This document shows, in pieces, positions 7,905-16,448 of a DNA stretch of 36,365 nt (positions are counted from its first letter, which is position 1; each line of letters begins with the position of its first letter). The notes under the pieces are model-generated. The model did not search any database. It was given only the letters and a program-made list of their open reading frames with translations, and was not told the origin of the DNA. The stretch is from Candidatus Sulfopaludibacter sp. SbA3 (GTDB lineage Bacteria; Pseudomonadota; Alphaproteobacteria; Caulobacterales; Hyphomonadaceae). The position numbers and the translations under genes are program-made. The stretch covers positions 1-36,365 of the forward strand of contig CAMEDD010000027.1 of NCBI GenBank assembly GCA_945913285.1, written 5' to 3'.

Positions 7905-8276
7905 TCAGCGGGTTGCGGTCTTGAGGCCCGAATAACCCGGCTGGTCGACAGACAATTGCGCAATTGTGGTCGATTTGAGATGTGCCAGCAGGCCGCTTGT
8001 GGAAAGGTTGACTTCACCGGACCGGATGGCTTCGCAAAGGTCGCGGTTAAGTGCGCCCGCCGTTTCGGCAGTCTTCCCCAGCAGGGTTTCGAGCCTTGCC
8101 TTTTCGGCGGCCTCCGCCTGAGGGCGGATCTCCAGTTCGCGCAGCACGGTGGCCAGTGCGTTCGATGCGACACGCGCGTGGAAGGCCGCATGCCCGGTGA
8201 GTTGCGGCGCCGCCGTCTTGTCGATGAAGGCTTTCACCGCTTCGATGAGTTCCTTGGCAGATGGGGCATCATGCAT
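7905..8276 (-). CDS. DUF6285 domain protein
   Basis: A 123-aa cytoplasmic, mostly helical protein. The pattern PSAKELIEAVKAFI followed by AAFHARVASNALATVLREL matches the DUF6285 family, small proteins usually encoded next to an APH-type phosphotransferase and often an acyl-CoA dehydrogenase. Its ATG overlaps the end of the phosphotransferase gene by 8 nt, so the two are translationally coupled and probably work together. No catalytic residues can be named. The substrate of the pair is unknown. Confidence 0.85.
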   Translation of the reverse strand: MHDAPSAKELIEAVKAFIDKTAAPQLTGHAAFHARVASNALATVLRELEIRPQAEAAEKARLETLLGKTAETAGALNRDLCEAIRSGEVNLSTSGLLAHLKSTTIAQLSVDQPGYSGLKTATR

Positions 8277-9279
8277 GGCGGCCCAGTCCTTCGAACAGGT
8301 TGATCAGGTCGATCTCGTTTTCTGACACACGCCGGCCAATGGCGGCACGTTCGACGCTGGGGTCGGCGCCGGTCTTGTAGGCGGAGTACATGATCATGCA
8401 CATCACGCCCCATTTCAGGCTGCCGAGGATTTCCCACCAGTCGATATCGGCGGGGGCAATCTTCGCGCCGCCTGCCGCGTGGTATGCATCAAGAAGTTCC
8501 GGAACGTCGCCAAACCCGCCCACGCGTTTTTCGCTATGGCCGAACCGCCAGGAGTTCACGCATAGCCAGGCAATGTCCTCCCGCGGGTCGCCGATGTGCG
8601 CCAGTTCCCAGTCCAGCACCGCGCCGAGCCCGCCTGGGTCCACGATCAGGTTTCCGAGCCGGAAGTCGCCGTGCACCAGCACGGGCGGCGCCGGCGCCGG
8701 CGCGTTCGCTTTCAGCCAGGCAAAGGCCAGCTCAAGCACGGGGCGGGGCATGTCAAAGCCCCGGTAGATCGCTTCGTACTTCGCAATCTGGTCCTCGCCG
8801 AGACTGCGCGGCAGGTCCGGCAAGCCCGCAACCGGAACGGCATGAATGCGGGCCAGCGCCTCGCCGCAATCGCGGGTGAGCGTCGTGCGGGCATGCGCGA
8901 ATTCATCGTCCCGCAGGATCTTCCGGCCGAGCGTTTCTCCGGCCACGCGCCGCATGATGAAGGCTTCACCGATTGCGCTGCCCGGCGGCGAGACATGCAG
9001 CACGGCCGGCACCCGCACGCCCGAGGCTGATGTCGCGCCCAGCAATGCGGCTTCGGTTGCAAGCGATACCGCTTCAGAGCTGCGCGCAGCCGCCACGCCG
9101 CCCGGCGCCCGGCGCAAAATCAGAGGATGCGGGCCATCCGCTGCCAATACGTCAAAAGCCCACGTCTCCTGGCTTGCGCCGCCCGAAAGACGCTTCAACG
9201 CCTCCAGCCGGGCGCCCGCACCAAAGTGCGCCGCCGCCCAGGCCGCCAAAGGCATTTCAATCTCGCTTCCCGTTCCCAT
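8269..9279 (-). CDS. APH-family phosphotransferase (acyl-CoA dehydrogenase-associated type)
   Basis: A kinase-fold protein of the aminoglycoside phosphotransferase/choline kinase superfamily. Seen are the RLSGGASQETWAFD nucleotide-loop region, LILRRAPGG with the likely ATP-binding residues, the Brenner motif VLVHGDFRLGNLIVD (catalytic Asp and Mg-binding Asn) and the DFG-equivalent VLDWELAHIGDPREDIAWLC. This subfamily is found with fatty acid catabolism genes (ACAD10-like) rather than drug resistance. I chose the ATG at 9279 (MGTGSEIEM). A TTG at 9315 would add 12 residues; neither has a convincing Shine-Dalgarno site. It is cotranscribed with the DUF6285 gene (8-nt overlap). Confidence 0.88.
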   Translation of the reverse strand: MGTGSEIEMPLAAWAAAHFGAGARLEALKRLSGGASQETWAFDVLAADGPHPLILRRAPGGVAAARSSEAVSLATEAALLGATSASGVRVPAVLHVSPPGSAIGEAFIMRRVAGETLGRKILRDDEFAHARTTLTRDCGEALARIHAVPVAGLPDLPRSLGEDQIAKYEAIYRGFDMPRPVLELAFAWLKANAPAPAPPVLVHGDFRLGNLIVDPGGLGAVLDWELAHIGDPREDIAWLCVNSWRFGHSEKRVGGFGDVPELLDAYHAAGGAKIAPADIDWWEILGSLKWGVMCMIMYSAYKTGADPSVERAAIGRRVSENEIDLINLFEGLGRHA

Positions 9280-9315
9280 GATCCGCACAATTGCGCGGAA
9301 GACGGCAGTCGCCAA

Positions 9316-9813
9316 GCGGTAACGCTGAGTAAGCCTCTGCCCGGCCTGATCGGGGCTTGGTGCGCTTTAAGAGCGCGCCCGCGAGATCGGGAAATACATG
9401 CCGTTCGCTTGGAAGCCTTCAGCGGCCGGCCCATTCGAATGTTTGCTGCCGATGATCCTCGCAGGCAAAGACTGCACTCATCGTCCAGCGGGGCCCGAAC
9501 GCGGGCTCTGTCCTGCGCGACTGCGGCTGTTCCGGTTTGATCCGTATCCAGACATACCCTGGCAAAAGCGCATCCCCCGCCGCAGGAAAAACGTGCGCTC
9601 GTTAACCAATTTTGTCCAAACACGGGTCTGGATGCCCTGTAACGGCGAGGGCCGTTAGCAGGTTCTTAAGCATCTCGTAGGAATTTGGAGATCAGCATCA
9701 AGCACGAAGCTTACCAAAATCGTTTGTCCGGCGCCGCGCGTTTGGGCTCACGAAACTGGCATGGCAGTTCGCGCAAGAGGCTGGCACCCCGCGAACACTT
9801 TTGGAGAACCACC
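9316..9813. other. Intergenic region of about 500 bp with no supported gene
   Basis: This is the longest non-coding stretch. Short open frames exist (for example 9398-9658 plus and 9195-9623 minus), but their composition is arginine/proline-rich and looks like non-coding G+C-rich sequence. It serves as the upstream region of the acidic-protein gene at 9814. A TTAG-N7-TTAA sequence (9655-9669) resembles a CtrA box with one mismatch, and TTAACCAA occurs at 9602. I see no RNA gene. Confidence 0.6.
9655..9669 (+). promoter_or_regulatory. Possible CtrA-like box (TTAG-N7-TTAA)
   Basis: The two half-sites are spaced exactly 7 nt, as in the CtrA consensus TTAA-N7-TTAA(C), with one mismatch in the first half. 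It lies about 145 nt upstream of the acidic-protein start. Such a short motif can occur by chance. It is weak evidence for cell-cycle control and depends on the organism having CtrA. Confidence 0.25.
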
Positions 9814-10149
9814 ATGTCGCAAACTACTTATCTGGTTTCGTGCGAAGTCCTGTGCGGCGAGGGAAGCGATGGCGCCCTTGAAGGCATGGAGCGTGCATTC
9901 TTGATCGTCGGCGTCAACGCCGCAAGCGAAGACGAAGCGATGAGCAGAATTGAAGAGTCCTTCGAAGAAGAAGGCTACGCATTCGCTGATGTCGAGTGGA
10001 TCTCGGTCGCGTCCGAAGTTGAGTGGGAAGATGCAGACAGCGAAGCTGAGGGCACGGACATTCTCGCACGCCTCGCCACCGTTCCGGAAGAAGTCGTCTA
10101 CGGCGTTCTGTTTGCCTCGGCCGGGGAAGGTGTCAGCGTCGCTGCCTGA
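9814..10149 (+). CDS. Small, extremely acidic protein of unknown function
   Basis: A 111-aa protein that I do not recognise. It has 26 Asp/Glu against 3 Arg and no Lys, so its isoelectric point must be very low. No signal peptide or membrane segment. The pattern of hydrophobic strands (YLVSCEVL, AFLIVGVNA, VEWISVASEVEW, VVYGVLFA) around a helix rich in Glu suggests a small alpha/beta sandwich. The start is set by GGAG at 9803-9806, 7 nt before the ATG; an in-frame ATG-less extension back to 9685 looks non-coding. It is a monocistronic gene closed by a strong terminator (10184-10215), between divergent neighbours. Acidic stand-alone proteins like this may be DNA mimics or highly expressed buffers, but nothing here proves either. 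Confidence 0.82.
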   Translation: MSQTTYLVSCEVLCGEGSDGALEGMERAFLIVGVNAASEDEAMSRIEESFEEEGYAFADVEWISVASEVEWEDADSEAEGTDILARLATVPEEVVYGVLFASAGEGVSVAA

Positions 10150-10183
10150 CTCGCGCACACACATCTAGAATTTAGCGGATACT

Positions 10184-10215
10184 TGCGGCCACTCCAGGAG
10201 TGGCCGCATTTTTTT
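10184..10215 (+). terminator. Rho-independent terminator after the acidic-protein gene
   Basis: An 11-bp stem (10184-10194 with 10198-10208), a 3-nt loop and seven T (10209-10215) lie 35 nt after the stop codon. It is strong, which is consistent with a well-transcribed gene. It also lies just beyond the end of the convergent recG gene. Confidence 0.93.
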
Positions 10216-10242
10216 GTACCCCGTGCACGGGGCATGTTGCAC

Positions 10243-12324
10243 TCAGGATTTCACATCGGTATCGGGCGTATTGAGTTTGGGCGTGAGCAGTTCCCTTGCC
10301 AGCCGCAGCGCGTTGGCGCGGGCGCCCGAGAGCGCCGGATCGGCGGCCATCACCGATTCTGAATCCTTTGCGGCAATTTCAAGAAAAGCGGCATGGCGCC
10401 CGGTATCCAGCACTCGGTAGTCTGTTGCCCCCGCCTGGCGCACGCCCAGTACATCTCCTGCGCCGCGCAGCCTGAAGTCTGCTTCGGCGATCGCAAATCC
10501 ATCTTCGGTTCGCCGCAAGGTATCCAGCCGTTCGCGCGCCGTTTCGCCAAGTGGAGGGCGGTAGAGCAGGATACAGAAGGACGCCCGTTCGCCCCGGCCG
10601 ACGCGGCCGCGCAGCTGGTGAAGTTGAGCAAGGCCAAACCCTTCGGCGCGTTCGATCACCATGATCGTCGCATCCGGCACATCCACACCAACTTCGATCA
10701 CTGTGGTGGCGACCAGCACACGGGTCTTTCCGGTCCTGAAGTCTTCGAGCGCGGCGTCTTTCTCCGAAGGCTTCAGGCGGCCATGAACGAGACCAATGTT
10801 CACGCGCAGGTCGTCCTGTAGCGACGCATGGCGGGCAACCGCCGAAGAGTCATCCTCGTCGGCATCGACGCGCGGACAAACCCAGAAGGCGCGCTCACCG
10901 CGTTTCAGTGCCCGGCCGACGGCTTCGATCACTTCCTCGATCCGCGTATCGGGAACGGCCCTTGTTTCAACCGGTTTTCGCCCCGGCGGTTTCTCGTCGA
11001 GGATCGACACGTCAAGATCTCCGTGTACGGCCTGAGCGAGCGTCCGAGGGATCGGCGTCGCGCTCATCACAAGCATGTGCGGACTGTCTGATTTCCCCAC
11101 GAGCCGCATCCGGTCCGTCACACCGAAGCGGTGCTGCTCGTCCACGATGATCAAGCCGAGATTTCGGAAGGACACGGCATCCTGGAAGAGGGCATGAGTT
11201 CCCGCCACGATCTGGATCGATCCTTCGGCCAGCGCCATCAAAGTGCCCTCGCGAGCACTGCCTCGGTCGCGCCCCGAAAGGGCGGCTACCGAATATCCCA
11301 ACGGCGACAGCAGCCGGTCCAGCGTATCGAATTGCTGCCGGGCCAGAACTTCTGTGGGCGCCATGAACGCCGACTGGAACCCGTTAGCGGCTGCCTCGAC
11401 GGCCGCCATTGCCGCGACGAGTGTCTTGCCAGCTCCGACGTCGCCCTGGAGTAGCCTCCGCATCGGTGCGCCGCTCGCCAGATCGCGCCGGATTTCATCC
11501 CGGGCCCGAAGCTGCGCGCCGGTTGGCGAATAGGGCAGGGCCCGCAGCAGCCGTTTCTCAGCGCCCGCGTCCGGCCTGATCACCGGTGCCCGGCGTGACT
11601 TTCGAGCGGCACGTGCGAGCGAAAACGCAGACGCCCTTGCGATCGCCTCGTCATAGGCGAGCCTGTCGCGCGCGCGTGCAAACTCGTCCTCGTCATATCG
11701 CGCGGGCGCGTGAAGCAGGTTCAACGCTTCAGAAAAACCGGGCCAGCCGCGCAGGCGCACGAGATGCGGGTCCGACCATTCCGGAAGGCCTTCCGGCACA
11801 AGCTTGAGGGCCTGCAATGCGAACGAATGCACGCGGCGGTTCGTCAAGCCCGCAGACAGGGCATAGACCGGCTCAACTTCCGGCGGAGCCTCACCCTTCG
11901 CCGGATCGATCACAAAATCCGGATGCGTGATCTGGCGCTCGCCTTTGTAATCTTCGATCCGGCCGGACACGATCCGCGTCGCTCCGACGGGGAACTGCGA
12001 TTTCAGCCAGCGCGGATCGGCCCGGAAATAGGACAGGGTCAGTAAGCCGGAACCGTCGCCAAGCTGGATCCGGTAAGGGGATTTGTCGCTGTAGGGCGCG
12101 TGATGCACGATCACTTCGCCGCGCAGGGTGGCAACCTCGCCGGGCACGGTTTCATCAAACCGGGCGCGCATCCTTCGGTCAACCCAGCGTTCCGGCAAGT
12201 GGAGAAGCAGGTCCCAGACCGTGCTGCCACCGCAGAGGCGCTGCAGCACCGGCAGCAGCTTGGGGCCGACGCCGCTCAGCGTGTCGAGGCCTGAAAACAG
12301 AGGAAAAAGGCGGGCGTCGCGCAT
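10243..12324 (-). CDS. recG: ATP-dependent DNA helicase RecG
   Basis: RecG remodels stalled replication forks and Holliday junctions. At 693 aa it is full length. The N-terminal wedge/OB domain covers about residues 60-145 (GEVATLRGEVIVHH, FPVGATRIVSGRIEDYKG). Superfamily 2 helicase motifs follow: the SPTGAQ motif, Walker A GDVGAGKT (294-301), the AGTHALF segment, DEQHRFG (395-401), MSATPIPRT, and in the second RecA lobe VIEVGVDVPDA and QLRGRVGRG. The family C-terminal region ADFRLRGAGDVLGVRQAG is present. It is divergent from sdhE-mfd, which is a common alphaproteobacterial arrangement. The ATG at 12324 has no obvious Shine-Dalgarno site. Confidence 0.98.
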   Translation of the reverse strand: MRDARLFPLFSGLDTLSGVGPKLLPVLQRLCGGSTVWDLLLHLPERWVDRRMRARFDETVPGEVATLRGEVIVHHAPYSDKSPYRIQLGDGSGLLTLSYFRADPRWLKSQFPVGATRIVSGRIEDYKGERQITHPDFVIDPAKGEAPPEVEPVYALSAGLTNRRVHSFALQALKLVPEGLPEWSDPHLVRLRGWPGFSEALNLLHAPARYDEDEFARARDRLAYDEAIARASAFSLARAARKSRRAPVIRPDAGAEKRLLRALPYSPTGAQLRARDEIRRDLASGAPMRRLLQGDVGAGKTLVAAMAAVEAAANGFQSAFMAPTEVLARQQFDTLDRLLSPLGYSVAALSGRDRGSAREGTLMALAEGSIQIVAGTHALFQDAVSFRNLGLIIVDEQHRFGVTDRMRLVGKSDSPHMLVMSATPIPRTLAQAVHGDLDVSILDEKPPGRKPVETRAVPDTRIEEVIEAVGRALKRGERAFWVCPRVDADEDDSSAVARHASLQDDLRVNIGLVHGRLKPSEKDAALEDFRTGKTRVLVATTVIEVGVDVPDATIMVIERAEGFGLAQLHQLRGRVGRGERASFCILLYRPPLGETARERLDTLRRTEDGFAIAEADFRLRGAGDVLGVRQAGATDYRVLDTGRHAAFLEIAAKDSESVMAADPALSGARANALRLARELLTPKLNTPDTDVKS

Positions 12325-12433
12325 GGTGATGGCAAGCTAAGCGCAGCCGGGGTGCGGCACAATCAGCTCTGGCCTTAACCCGCCTCGATGTGGGCATAGC
12401 TTGTTCTACAAGGACACGTATTCCAGTCCCTAA

Positions 12434-12463
12434 ACCGTCCGTAAGCCATTTGGACCGTCCATA
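12434..12463. repeat. Two ACCGTCCRTA direct repeats 20 bp apart upstream of sdhE
   Basis: ACCGTCCGTA at 12434-12443 and ACCGTCCATA at 12454-12463 match at 9 of 10 positions and are exactly 20 bp apart, about two helical turns, in the recG-sdhE divergent intergenic region. The geometry fits a dimeric regulator or two activator sites. No known consensus is recognised. Confidence 0.45.
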
Positions 12464-12490
12464 CGTTTTTGCCCATTCCGGACCCACCCG

Positions 12491-12757
12491 ATGACAGATG
12501 AAATCCGCCGCAAGAAACTGACATTCCGGGCCTGGCGCCGGGGCTTTCGCGAGATGGATCTGCTGATGGGCAGTTTCGCCGATGCCGAAATCGGCTTGTT
12601 CAACACCGCTCAGCTGGATGAGTTCGAGCGCCTGCTCGGCGTTCCGGACTGGGAGGTTTTTGCCTGGCTGATCGGTCAGAAACCCGTGCCCCCTAACTAT
12701 GCAGGTCCGGTGCTGGACCAGCTGATCGCATTCCGCTACGCCGCGCAATCCGGCTGA
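12491..12757 (+). CDS. sdhE: Succinate dehydrogenase FAD assembly factor SdhE
   Basis: An 88-aa cytoplasmic protein that promotes covalent attachment of FAD to the flavoprotein subunit of succinate dehydrogenase. The RGxxE signature is present as R17-G18-F-R-E21 within RRGFREMDLLMGSFAD, followed by the family features FERLLGVPDWEVFAWLIGQ. The five-helix fold and the size are normal. It starts 22 nt before the mfd operon partner and probably shares its transcript. The substrate SdhA is not encoded nearby, which is usual for this gene. Confidence 0.95.
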   Translation: MTDEIRRKKLTFRAWRRGFREMDLLMGSFADAEIGLFNTAQLDEFERLLGVPDWEVFAWLIGQKPVPPNYAGPVLDQLIAFRYAAQSG

Positions 12758-12779
12758 CGCCGGGCGACGAGGTAGCCCG

Positions 12780-15700
12780 ATGACCCCTGCTGAGCTGTTG
12801 AAGTCCCTGAGCGGCCCGGCCGCTGTCGCCGGCGCGCCGTTCGGCGCGGACGTCATCACGTTCTGCGAGGCGCTGATCAAGCGCGGCGGTATTGGCGTTT
12901 ACGTTGCGCGCGATGACCGCATGGCGCAGGCCGCGCGCCGCATGGCGATGTTCGCTGCTCCGCGCCTCGATCAGGCCGACCTGCCCGGTTGGGACGTGCT
13001 GCCTTATGACCGCATCAGCCCGACGCCCGCGGTCGCCGCCCGCCGCTGCGCGGGCCTTGCGCGCATCGCGCGGTTTGAGGCGTCGCAAGGGCCGCTGCTG
13101 GTCGTCACGACCGCAGGCTCGCTGGTTCAGCGCGTGCCGCCCGTTGCGACGCTGCGCAAAGCCTCCTTCGCGATCCGCAAGGGCCAGGCCGTCAAGGCGG
13201 CGGACCTGACCGAGTATCTCGCCTTCAATGGCTACGTCCGCTCAAGCACCGTGCGCGAACAGGGCGAGTATGCGATTCGCGGCGGCATCATCGACATCTT
13301 TCCGCCAACGGCGCTGGAACCCTATCGCCTCGATTTCTTCGGCGATGTGGTCGAGACGCTGCGCACGTTCGATACGGAATCGCAGCGGTCGACCGGCCCT
13401 GCCGAAAGCGTCACATTCGCGCCCGTCAGCGAGATCCTGTTCGACGACAAGGTGCTGAGCGGGTTCCGCGACCGGTTCCTGGAAACCTTTGGCCCGCCCT
13501 CCGGCGACCAGATGTACGAATCGGCCCGCGCCTCGATCCGGCGCCAGGGCGTGGAGTCGTGGCTTCCGTTGTTTCACGGCCACCTCGATACGTTGTTCGA
13601 CTACGCAGGTCCGTCCGCCCTCTGGGGCCTCAGCCATTTGTCCAGCGAAGCGGCGCACGAGCGCCTGACACAGGCGACGGACTACCATATGGCGCGCCTC
13701 GAAGCCGGCGGCGGCGAAATCCGGACGGCCAGGGTGCTGGCGCCCGCGCGGCTGTACCTGACGCTGGACGAGCTGGACGCGCAGCTCGCAGGCCGGCCGG
13801 TCATCCGTTTCAATCCGGGTGATCCCACAGCCGGCGCGTTTGACATGGGCGCTCGGCGGGGCCGCGACTTTGCGCCAGAACGCCTTCGCACCGCTGCCAA
13901 CATCTTCGAGACGGTGATCGATCACGCCAAGGCATTGTATGCCAGCGGCAAGCCTGTCGTGTTCGCGGCCTGGTCGGCGGGGTCTGCAGACCGCCTGATC
14001 AACGTGCTGGGTGATCACGGTCTCACCGGCCTCGTTCAGGTGCATACGCTGGAAGCCGCGAAGAAGACCGACTTCACGGTGGCTGAAGTGCCGATTGAAG
14101 CGGGTTTCTCGCTGCCCGGCATTGCGATGATTTCGGAAGCCGACGTGCTGGGCGACCGGCTCGCTGCGCCGCGCCGCAAGCGCAAGACCGCCAGCTTCAT
14201 CACGGATGCGACCGCGCTCACCGCCGGCGACCTCGTCGTGCATGTCGATCACGGAGTTGGCCGCTATGTCGGCCTGCGCACGCTGGAGCTGACCGGCGCG
14301 CCGCATGACTGCCTGCAGCTCGAGTATGCCGGCGGCGACATGATCTTCCTGCCGGTCGAGAACATCGATCTGATCAGCCGTTACGGCTCGGAGGAATCTG
14401 AAAGCCAGCTTGACCGGCTTGGCGGAGCGGGCTGGCAGACGCGGAAGGCGAAAGCCAAGAAGCGGATCCTCGAGATGGCCGCCGAACTCATGGCGATTGC
14501 CGCCGCGCGCGAACTGCGGCGGGCAGAAGCCATTTCGGCCGGGCAGGGCTTCTATGAGGAGTTTGCTGCGCGCTTCCCGTATGAGGAAACTGAAGATCAG
14601 CTCTCGGCCATCGAGGATGTGCTCGGCGATCTGGCGTCGGGCAAGCCGATGGACCGGCTTGTCTGCGGCGATGTGGGTTTCGGCAAAACCGAAGTGGCCC
14701 TCCGCGCAGCCTTCGTCGCAGCGATGAGCGGCAAGCAGGTGGCGGTGATCGCGCCGACCACGCTGCTCGCGCGCCAGCACTTCAAGACTTTCGAGGAGCG
14801 CTTCGCCGGCTGGCCGCTGGTCGTGCGTCCGCTGTCGCGATTTGTCAGTGCACGTGAAGCGGCCGAAGTGCGGGCAGGTCTCGCCGATGGCAGCGTTGAT
14901 GTCGTCATCGGCACGCATGCTCTGCTGACCAGGGAAATCGACTTCAAACGCCTCGGCATCATGATCGTCGACGAGGAGCAGCGCTTCGGCGTGAAGCACA
15001 AGGAACGGCTGAAGGAACTGAAATCGGACGTACACGTCCTGACGCTTTCGGCGACACCTATTCCGCGTACGTTGCAAATGGCGCTGACAGGTATCCGCGA
15101 TCTGTCGATCATCGCGACACCGCCGGTGGACCGCTTGTCAGTGCGTACCTACATCACCGAAGAAGATACCGTCACACTGCGAGAAGCGCTGTTGCGCGAG
15201 AAGTATCGCGGCGGTCAGGCCTTCTTCGTGGCGCCGCGCATCCAGGACCTTGACAAGCTCGAGACGTTCCTGCGCCTCAACGTGCCGGAAGTTTCCTTCA
15301 TCGTCGCGCATGGCCAGATGGCAGCGGGCGAACTCGAAGACATCATGACGGCCTTCTATGAGGGCAAGTATGACGTGCTGCTCTCGACCACGATTGTCGA
15401 AAGCGGCCTCGATATTCCGCGTGCGAACACGCTGATCATCCACCGCGCCGACATGTTTGGCCTGGCTCAACTTTATCAGCTGCGTGGCCGGGTCGGCCGC
15501 TCGAAGCTGCGCGCCTATGCCTATTTCACGACGCCGCGTGACAAGGTGATCACCGAGACGGCGGAGAAACGCCTCAAGGTGCTGCAGTCGCTCGACTCGC
15601 TGGGCGCGGGTTTCCAGCTCGCGAGCCACGACCTCGACATGCGCGGCGCGGGCAACCTGCTCGGCGATGCCCAGTCGGGTCAGGTCAAGGAAGTCGGGGT

Positions 15701-16340
15701 CGAGCTTTACCAATCGATGCTGGAAGATGCCGTTAAGGCCCTCCGGGCAGGCGCCAAGGATGAGGAAGACGTGGCGGACGACTGGTCGCCGCAGATCAAT
15801 CTCGGCGTCGCGGTGCTGATCCCCGACGCATACGTTGAAGACCTGAACGTGCGCCTGTCACTTTACCGCCGGCTGTCAGACATAACGACCGCGCAGGACC
15901 GTGAAAGCTTCACCGCTGAACTGATCGACCGGTTTGGTCCGCTCCCGGATGAAACCCGCCAGCTGCTGGATGTCATGGCGATCAAGGTCCAATGCCGCAC
16001 TTTGGGAATTGCCAAGCTGGATTCAGGTGAGAAGGGGGCGGTGCTGTCCTTCCGGCCGGATACGATCATGGATCCGGCACGTCTGATGGAAATCGTCCGC
16101 TCCCGGCCGAACCAGCTGAAACTGCGGCCGGATTCGAAGCTCGTCCATTCAGGTCTCGGCGGCGCGCCGGATCGGCGCATTCCGCTCGTGAAGGCCTTCC
16201 TGAAGGAACTGGAGGCGGCTTGCGGGCTCGCCTCTGCGCAGGCCGCCGACGCCGTAGCGAAGATGGCGCAGAAGCGCACAACCGGACCGGAAGACAAGTG
16301 GTCGACGAAGCTCGCGGATGGCTTCCTGAAGGATAGCTAG
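12780..16340 (+). CDS. mfd: Transcription-repair coupling factor Mfd
   Basis: Mfd pushes RNA polymerase stalled at DNA lesions off the template and recruits UvrA. At 1186 aa it is full length. The UvrB-homology module occupies roughly residues 1-330 (RDDRMAQAA, GGIIDIFPP). The RNA-polymerase-interacting domain begins near 484 (GDLVVHVDHGVGRYVGL). The RecG-like translocase has Walker A GDVGFGKT near 630, DEEQRFGVKH near 730, LSATPIPRTL, and QLRGRVGRSK with the TRG region DMRGAGNLLG. A C-terminal regulatory domain follows (INLGVAVLIPDAYV onward). GAGG lies 8 nt before the ATG. It follows sdhE by 22 nt and is very likely cotranscribed with it. Confidence 0.98.
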   Translation: MTPAELLKSLSGPAAVAGAPFGADVITFCEALIKRGGIGVYVARDDRMAQAARRMAMFAAPRLDQADLPGWDVLPYDRISPTPAVAARRCAGLARIARFEASQGPLLVVTTAGSLVQRVPPVATLRKASFAIRKGQAVKAADLTEYLAFNGYVRSSTVREQGEYAIRGGIIDIFPPTALEPYRLDFFGDVVETLRTFDTESQRSTGPAESVTFAPVSEILFDDKVLSGFRDRFLETFGPPSGDQMYESARASIRRQGVESWLPLFHGHLDTLFDYAGPSALWGLSHLSSEAAHERLTQATDYHMARLEAGGGEIRTARVLAPARLYLTLDELDAQLAGRPVIRFNPGDPTAGAFDMGARRGRDFAPERLRTAANIFETVIDHAKALYASGKPVVFAAWSAGSADRLINVLGDHGLTGLVQVHTLEAAKKTDFTVAEVPIEAGFSLPGIAMISEADVLGDRLAAPRRKRKTASFITDATALTAGDLVVHVDHGVGRYVGLRTLELTGAPHDCLQLEYAGGDMIFLPVENIDLISRYGSEESESQLDRLGGAGWQTRKAKAKKRILEMAAELMAIAAARELRRAEAISAGQGFYEEFAARFPYEETEDQLSAIEDVLGDLASGKPMDRLVCGDVGFGKTEVALRAAFVAAMSGKQVAVIAPTTLLARQHFKTFEERFAGWPLVVRPLSRFVSAREAAEVRAGLADGSVDVVIGTHALLTREIDFKRLGIMIVDEEQRFGVKHKERLKELKSDVHVLTLSATPIPRTLQMALTGIRDLSIIATPPVDRLSVRTYITEEDTVTLREALLREKYRGGQAFFVAPRIQDLDKLETFLRLNVPEVSFIVAHGQMAAGELEDIMTAFYEGKYDVLLSTTIVESGLDIPRANTLIIHRADMFGLAQLYQLRGRVGRSKLRAYAYFTTPRDKVITETAEKRLKVLQSLDSLGAGFQLASHDLDMRGAGNLLGDAQSGQVKEVGVELYQSMLEDAVKALRAGAKDEEDVADDWSPQINLGVAVLIPDAYVEDLNVRLSLYRRLSDITTAQDRESFTAELIDRFGPLPDETRQLLDVMAIKVQCRTLGIAKLDSGEKGAVLSFRPDTIMDPARLMEIVRSRPNQLKLRPDSKLVHSGLGGAPDRRIPLVKAFLKELEAACGLASAQAADAVAKMAQKRTTGPEDKWSTKLADGFLKDS

Positions 16341-16448
16341 CCTGAGGCCCGGCCAGCGAGCGACGCTGCGGCACCCCTTCCTTTTGGAGGTCCGGCACTT
16401 AAAGTCCCCCGCCAACCACCGGAACAATGGCAGCAAAGGGAGACCAAC

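Noticed and set aside
8269-9315. Antibiotic (aminoglycoside) resistance kinase
   Set aside because: The fold is APH-like, but the DUF6285 partner and sequence type point to the acyl-CoA-dehydrogenase-associated branch, not to drug resistance.
9398-9658. 86-codon plus-strand frame in the long intergenic region
   Set aside because: No recognisable domain, poor codon pattern and no clear ribosome site; the overlapping minus frame 9195-9623 is no better.
13242-15077. A 611-codon open frame on the minus strand across mfd
   Set aside because: Antisense to a clearly conserved gene; Arg/His/Ala-rich composition typical of G+C-rich shadow frames. The same holds for long antisense frames at 1797-3014 (astA/astD), 5215-6303 (astB), 16467-17570 (CoA-transferase), 23345-24682 (pdhC) and 31803-33212 (recJ).
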